The notes under the pieces were generated by a model. That model did no database searches. It was not told the origin of the DNA and worked only from the letters and a program-made list of their open reading frames with translations. From the NCBI GenBank assembly GCA_027371725.1, contig DAHXMN010000044.1:1-5480 (forward strand): DNA of 5,480 bases. Direction: 5' to 3'. Within the stretch, counting starts at the first letter, position 1, and the number at the start of each line of letters is the position of its first letter. Shown here piece by piece: positions 4,574-5,480 of the stretch. The position numbers and the translations under genes are program-made. The DNA comes from Candidatus Woesearchaeota archaeon. Lineage in GTDB: Archaea > Nanobdellota > Nanobdellia > Woesearchaeales > UBA525.

Positions 4574-5111
4574 GACCGCACGACGAGCCGGCGAGGGACC
4601 GCCACCCTCAGGACGGCCGCCTCGCGGCGATCGGGAGCTATGCGCTCAAGGGCGTTCTCATTGCCGGTGCCGTCGCCGTCCTTGCAATGACGAAGCCGTT
4701 CTTCGAATAGATGGGGAACACGTTCACTCTCGAGAATCCGGGTGACGCGTTCGCTTCCCCGCAGCAGGAGGCGGTCATCACCTCTCCCTGGCAGCATCGC
4801 GATATTCGCCTCAGGACCAATCCTTCACAGCAGGTCCCGCAGGAATGCTGGGCGCAGGGGGCTGTCGTCGGGCAGCCCGCCGTCTTCCTCGGCTCGGAAG
4901 CGAAGGAGGCGCGCACCCTCGAACAGCTCCTCGGGGAAGGCGACCGTTTCCGGGACGGGAGTCTGCTCGGCGAGACTGGAGCGACACCTTCCTGGCCGAC
5001 AAAGGGCATTACTGCATCGCCCCCGATGAAGCGGGGAAGACGAAGCTCTACCCGTTCTCTCCCGGGACGGTGACGATCGAGAGCTCACCGTCGTCCGCGA
5101 CGCGGCGATAA
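4564..5111 (+). pseudogene. Broken gene for a small membrane-anchored protein
   Basis: I do not recognise the family. Three consecutive segments have the G/C-rich third positions of real genes here. The first (TTG at 4564 to 4707) encodes an Arg-rich N-terminus then a membrane segment, LKGVLIAGAVAVLAM, and ends at TAG (4708-4710). The second continues in the same frame from ATG 4711, directly after the TAG, to about 4974. There the coding signal moves to another frame, ending in FLADKGHYCIAPDEAG...TVTIE and TAA at 5109-5111. Joined, they would give a short cytoplasmic tail, one membrane anchor and an outer domain of about 130 residues with one Cys in each of the last two parts (ECWAQ, HYCIAP). 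No promoter or ribosome-binding site was found. It could be a pseudogene, two small genes plus an assembly error, or less likely recoding. Its end overlaps the convergent minus-strand gene by 27 bp. The 5' limit is uncertain. Confidence 0.38.
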
Positions 5112-5480
5112 GCCCTTCCTGCCGGAACCGGTCCCGCGTGCCCTGTTCCTCTCGATCACGTCTCTCCCGTCCTTCTTCATGATGCGCACCATCCCCCACG
5201 CGCCGAGCGCGCCGCCGAGGAGCACCCCGCTGAGGAAGAGGACGACGAGGTACGGGTCGACGACCGGCAGCCGGAAGCCGTGCCGCTGCGGGAAGTACAG
5301 GTCGATGTCGGACAGTTCCAAGGAGTATTCGGCGAAGGTCAGCGCCGAGTATGGGTCGCTCGCGGCGAGGCTGCGCGCATACCGGTAATAGCTGTAGCCG
5401 AGGATGGGGAAGTAGCCGTGCGCCTCCTGCTGCGCCAGCACGGTCTCGACCGCGTCCAGCTTCTCGTCGGCGAGCGCGCC
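5085..5480 (-). CDS. C-terminal part of a membrane-anchored protein (partial)
   Basis: The frame is open to the window edge on the minus strand, so the N-terminus is missing; the GTG at 5441 is internal. About 131 residues are visible. The first part is helical with many Tyr and Ala (GYFPILGYSYYRYARSLA, then DPYSALTFAEYSLELSD), resembling the tail of larger archaeal secreted proteins. A hydrophobic segment follows (VDPYLVVLFLSGVLLGGALGAWGMV) and then a basic tail (MKKDGRDVIERNRARG...SPRRGRR). By the positive-inside rule the tail is cytoplasmic and the N-terminal part lies outside. This arrangement recalls archaeal secreted Lon-like (S16) proteases with a C-terminal anchor, but that is only a resemblance and no catalytic part is in view. 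The stop is TGA at 5087-5085. Confidence 0.72.
   Translation of the reverse strand, partial: GALADEKLDAVETVLAQQEAHGYFPILGYSYYRYARSLAASDPYSALTFAEYSLELSDIDLYFPQRHGFRLPVVDPYLVVLFLSGVLLGGALGAWGMVRIMKKDGRDVIERNRARGTGSGRKGLSPRRGRR

Noticed and set aside
4456..4797. Minus-strand open frame opposite the broken gene
   Set aside because: Arg/Glu-rich translation with no motif; the plus-strand segments have more natural composition, including a clear membrane segment.

Overview
The window is archaeal chromosomal DNA. The evidence is an archaeal-type SRP54, a translin-family protein, a HAD phosphatase, a COG2220-type metallo-beta-lactamase-fold hydrolase, and TATA-box promoters at an archaeal spacing. 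The genome is GC-rich with G/C-biased third codon positions, so the AT-rich promoters stand out. The SRP54 P-loop context (GLFGNGKTTT) and the many leaderless or near-leaderless starts would suit a GC-rich DPANN-type archaeon, but the phylum cannot be fixed from this window.

Layout: (1) 1-1345, SRP54, cut at its 5' end by the window edge. (2) 1346-1754, a non-coding gap holding a strong minus-strand promoter, a compact foldable RNA of about 84 nt that ends in a T-run (candidate sRNA), and the HAD promoter. (3) 1755-2378, HAD phosphatase. (4) 2379-2909, tRNA-Gly(CCC) on the minus strand with its own promoter, a 15-bp copy of the tRNA 3' end 71 bp beyond it, then a GC-rich hairpin-prone stretch leading to the translin promoter. 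(5) 2910-3503, a translin/Trax-like protein that keeps all three Trax nuclease acids. (6) 3504-3726, a structured intergenic stretch and the promoter and Shine-Dalgarno of the next gene. (7) 3727-4398, MBL-fold hydrolase. (8) 4399-5111, no intact gene; a long inverted repeat and what looks like a small membrane-anchored protein gene broken by an in-frame TAG and a frameshift. (9) 5085-5480 (minus), the C-terminal part of a membrane-anchored protein running off the window.

The protein genes look like separately promoted housekeeping genes, not an operon: each complete one has its own TATA box. Measured from the last TATA base, the translin ATG lies 23 nt downstream. The same offset puts the start sites of the tRNA, the candidate sRNA, the HAD gene and the MBL gene just at or a few bases before the expected places. 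No defence system, CRISPR array, transposase or intact mobile element is visible. The item most worth following is the minus-strand sRNA candidate at 1529-1613. Its C-rich loop is complementary to the Shine-Dalgarno region of the MBL gene in the same window, which may only reflect that it resembles an anti-Shine-Dalgarno sequence.
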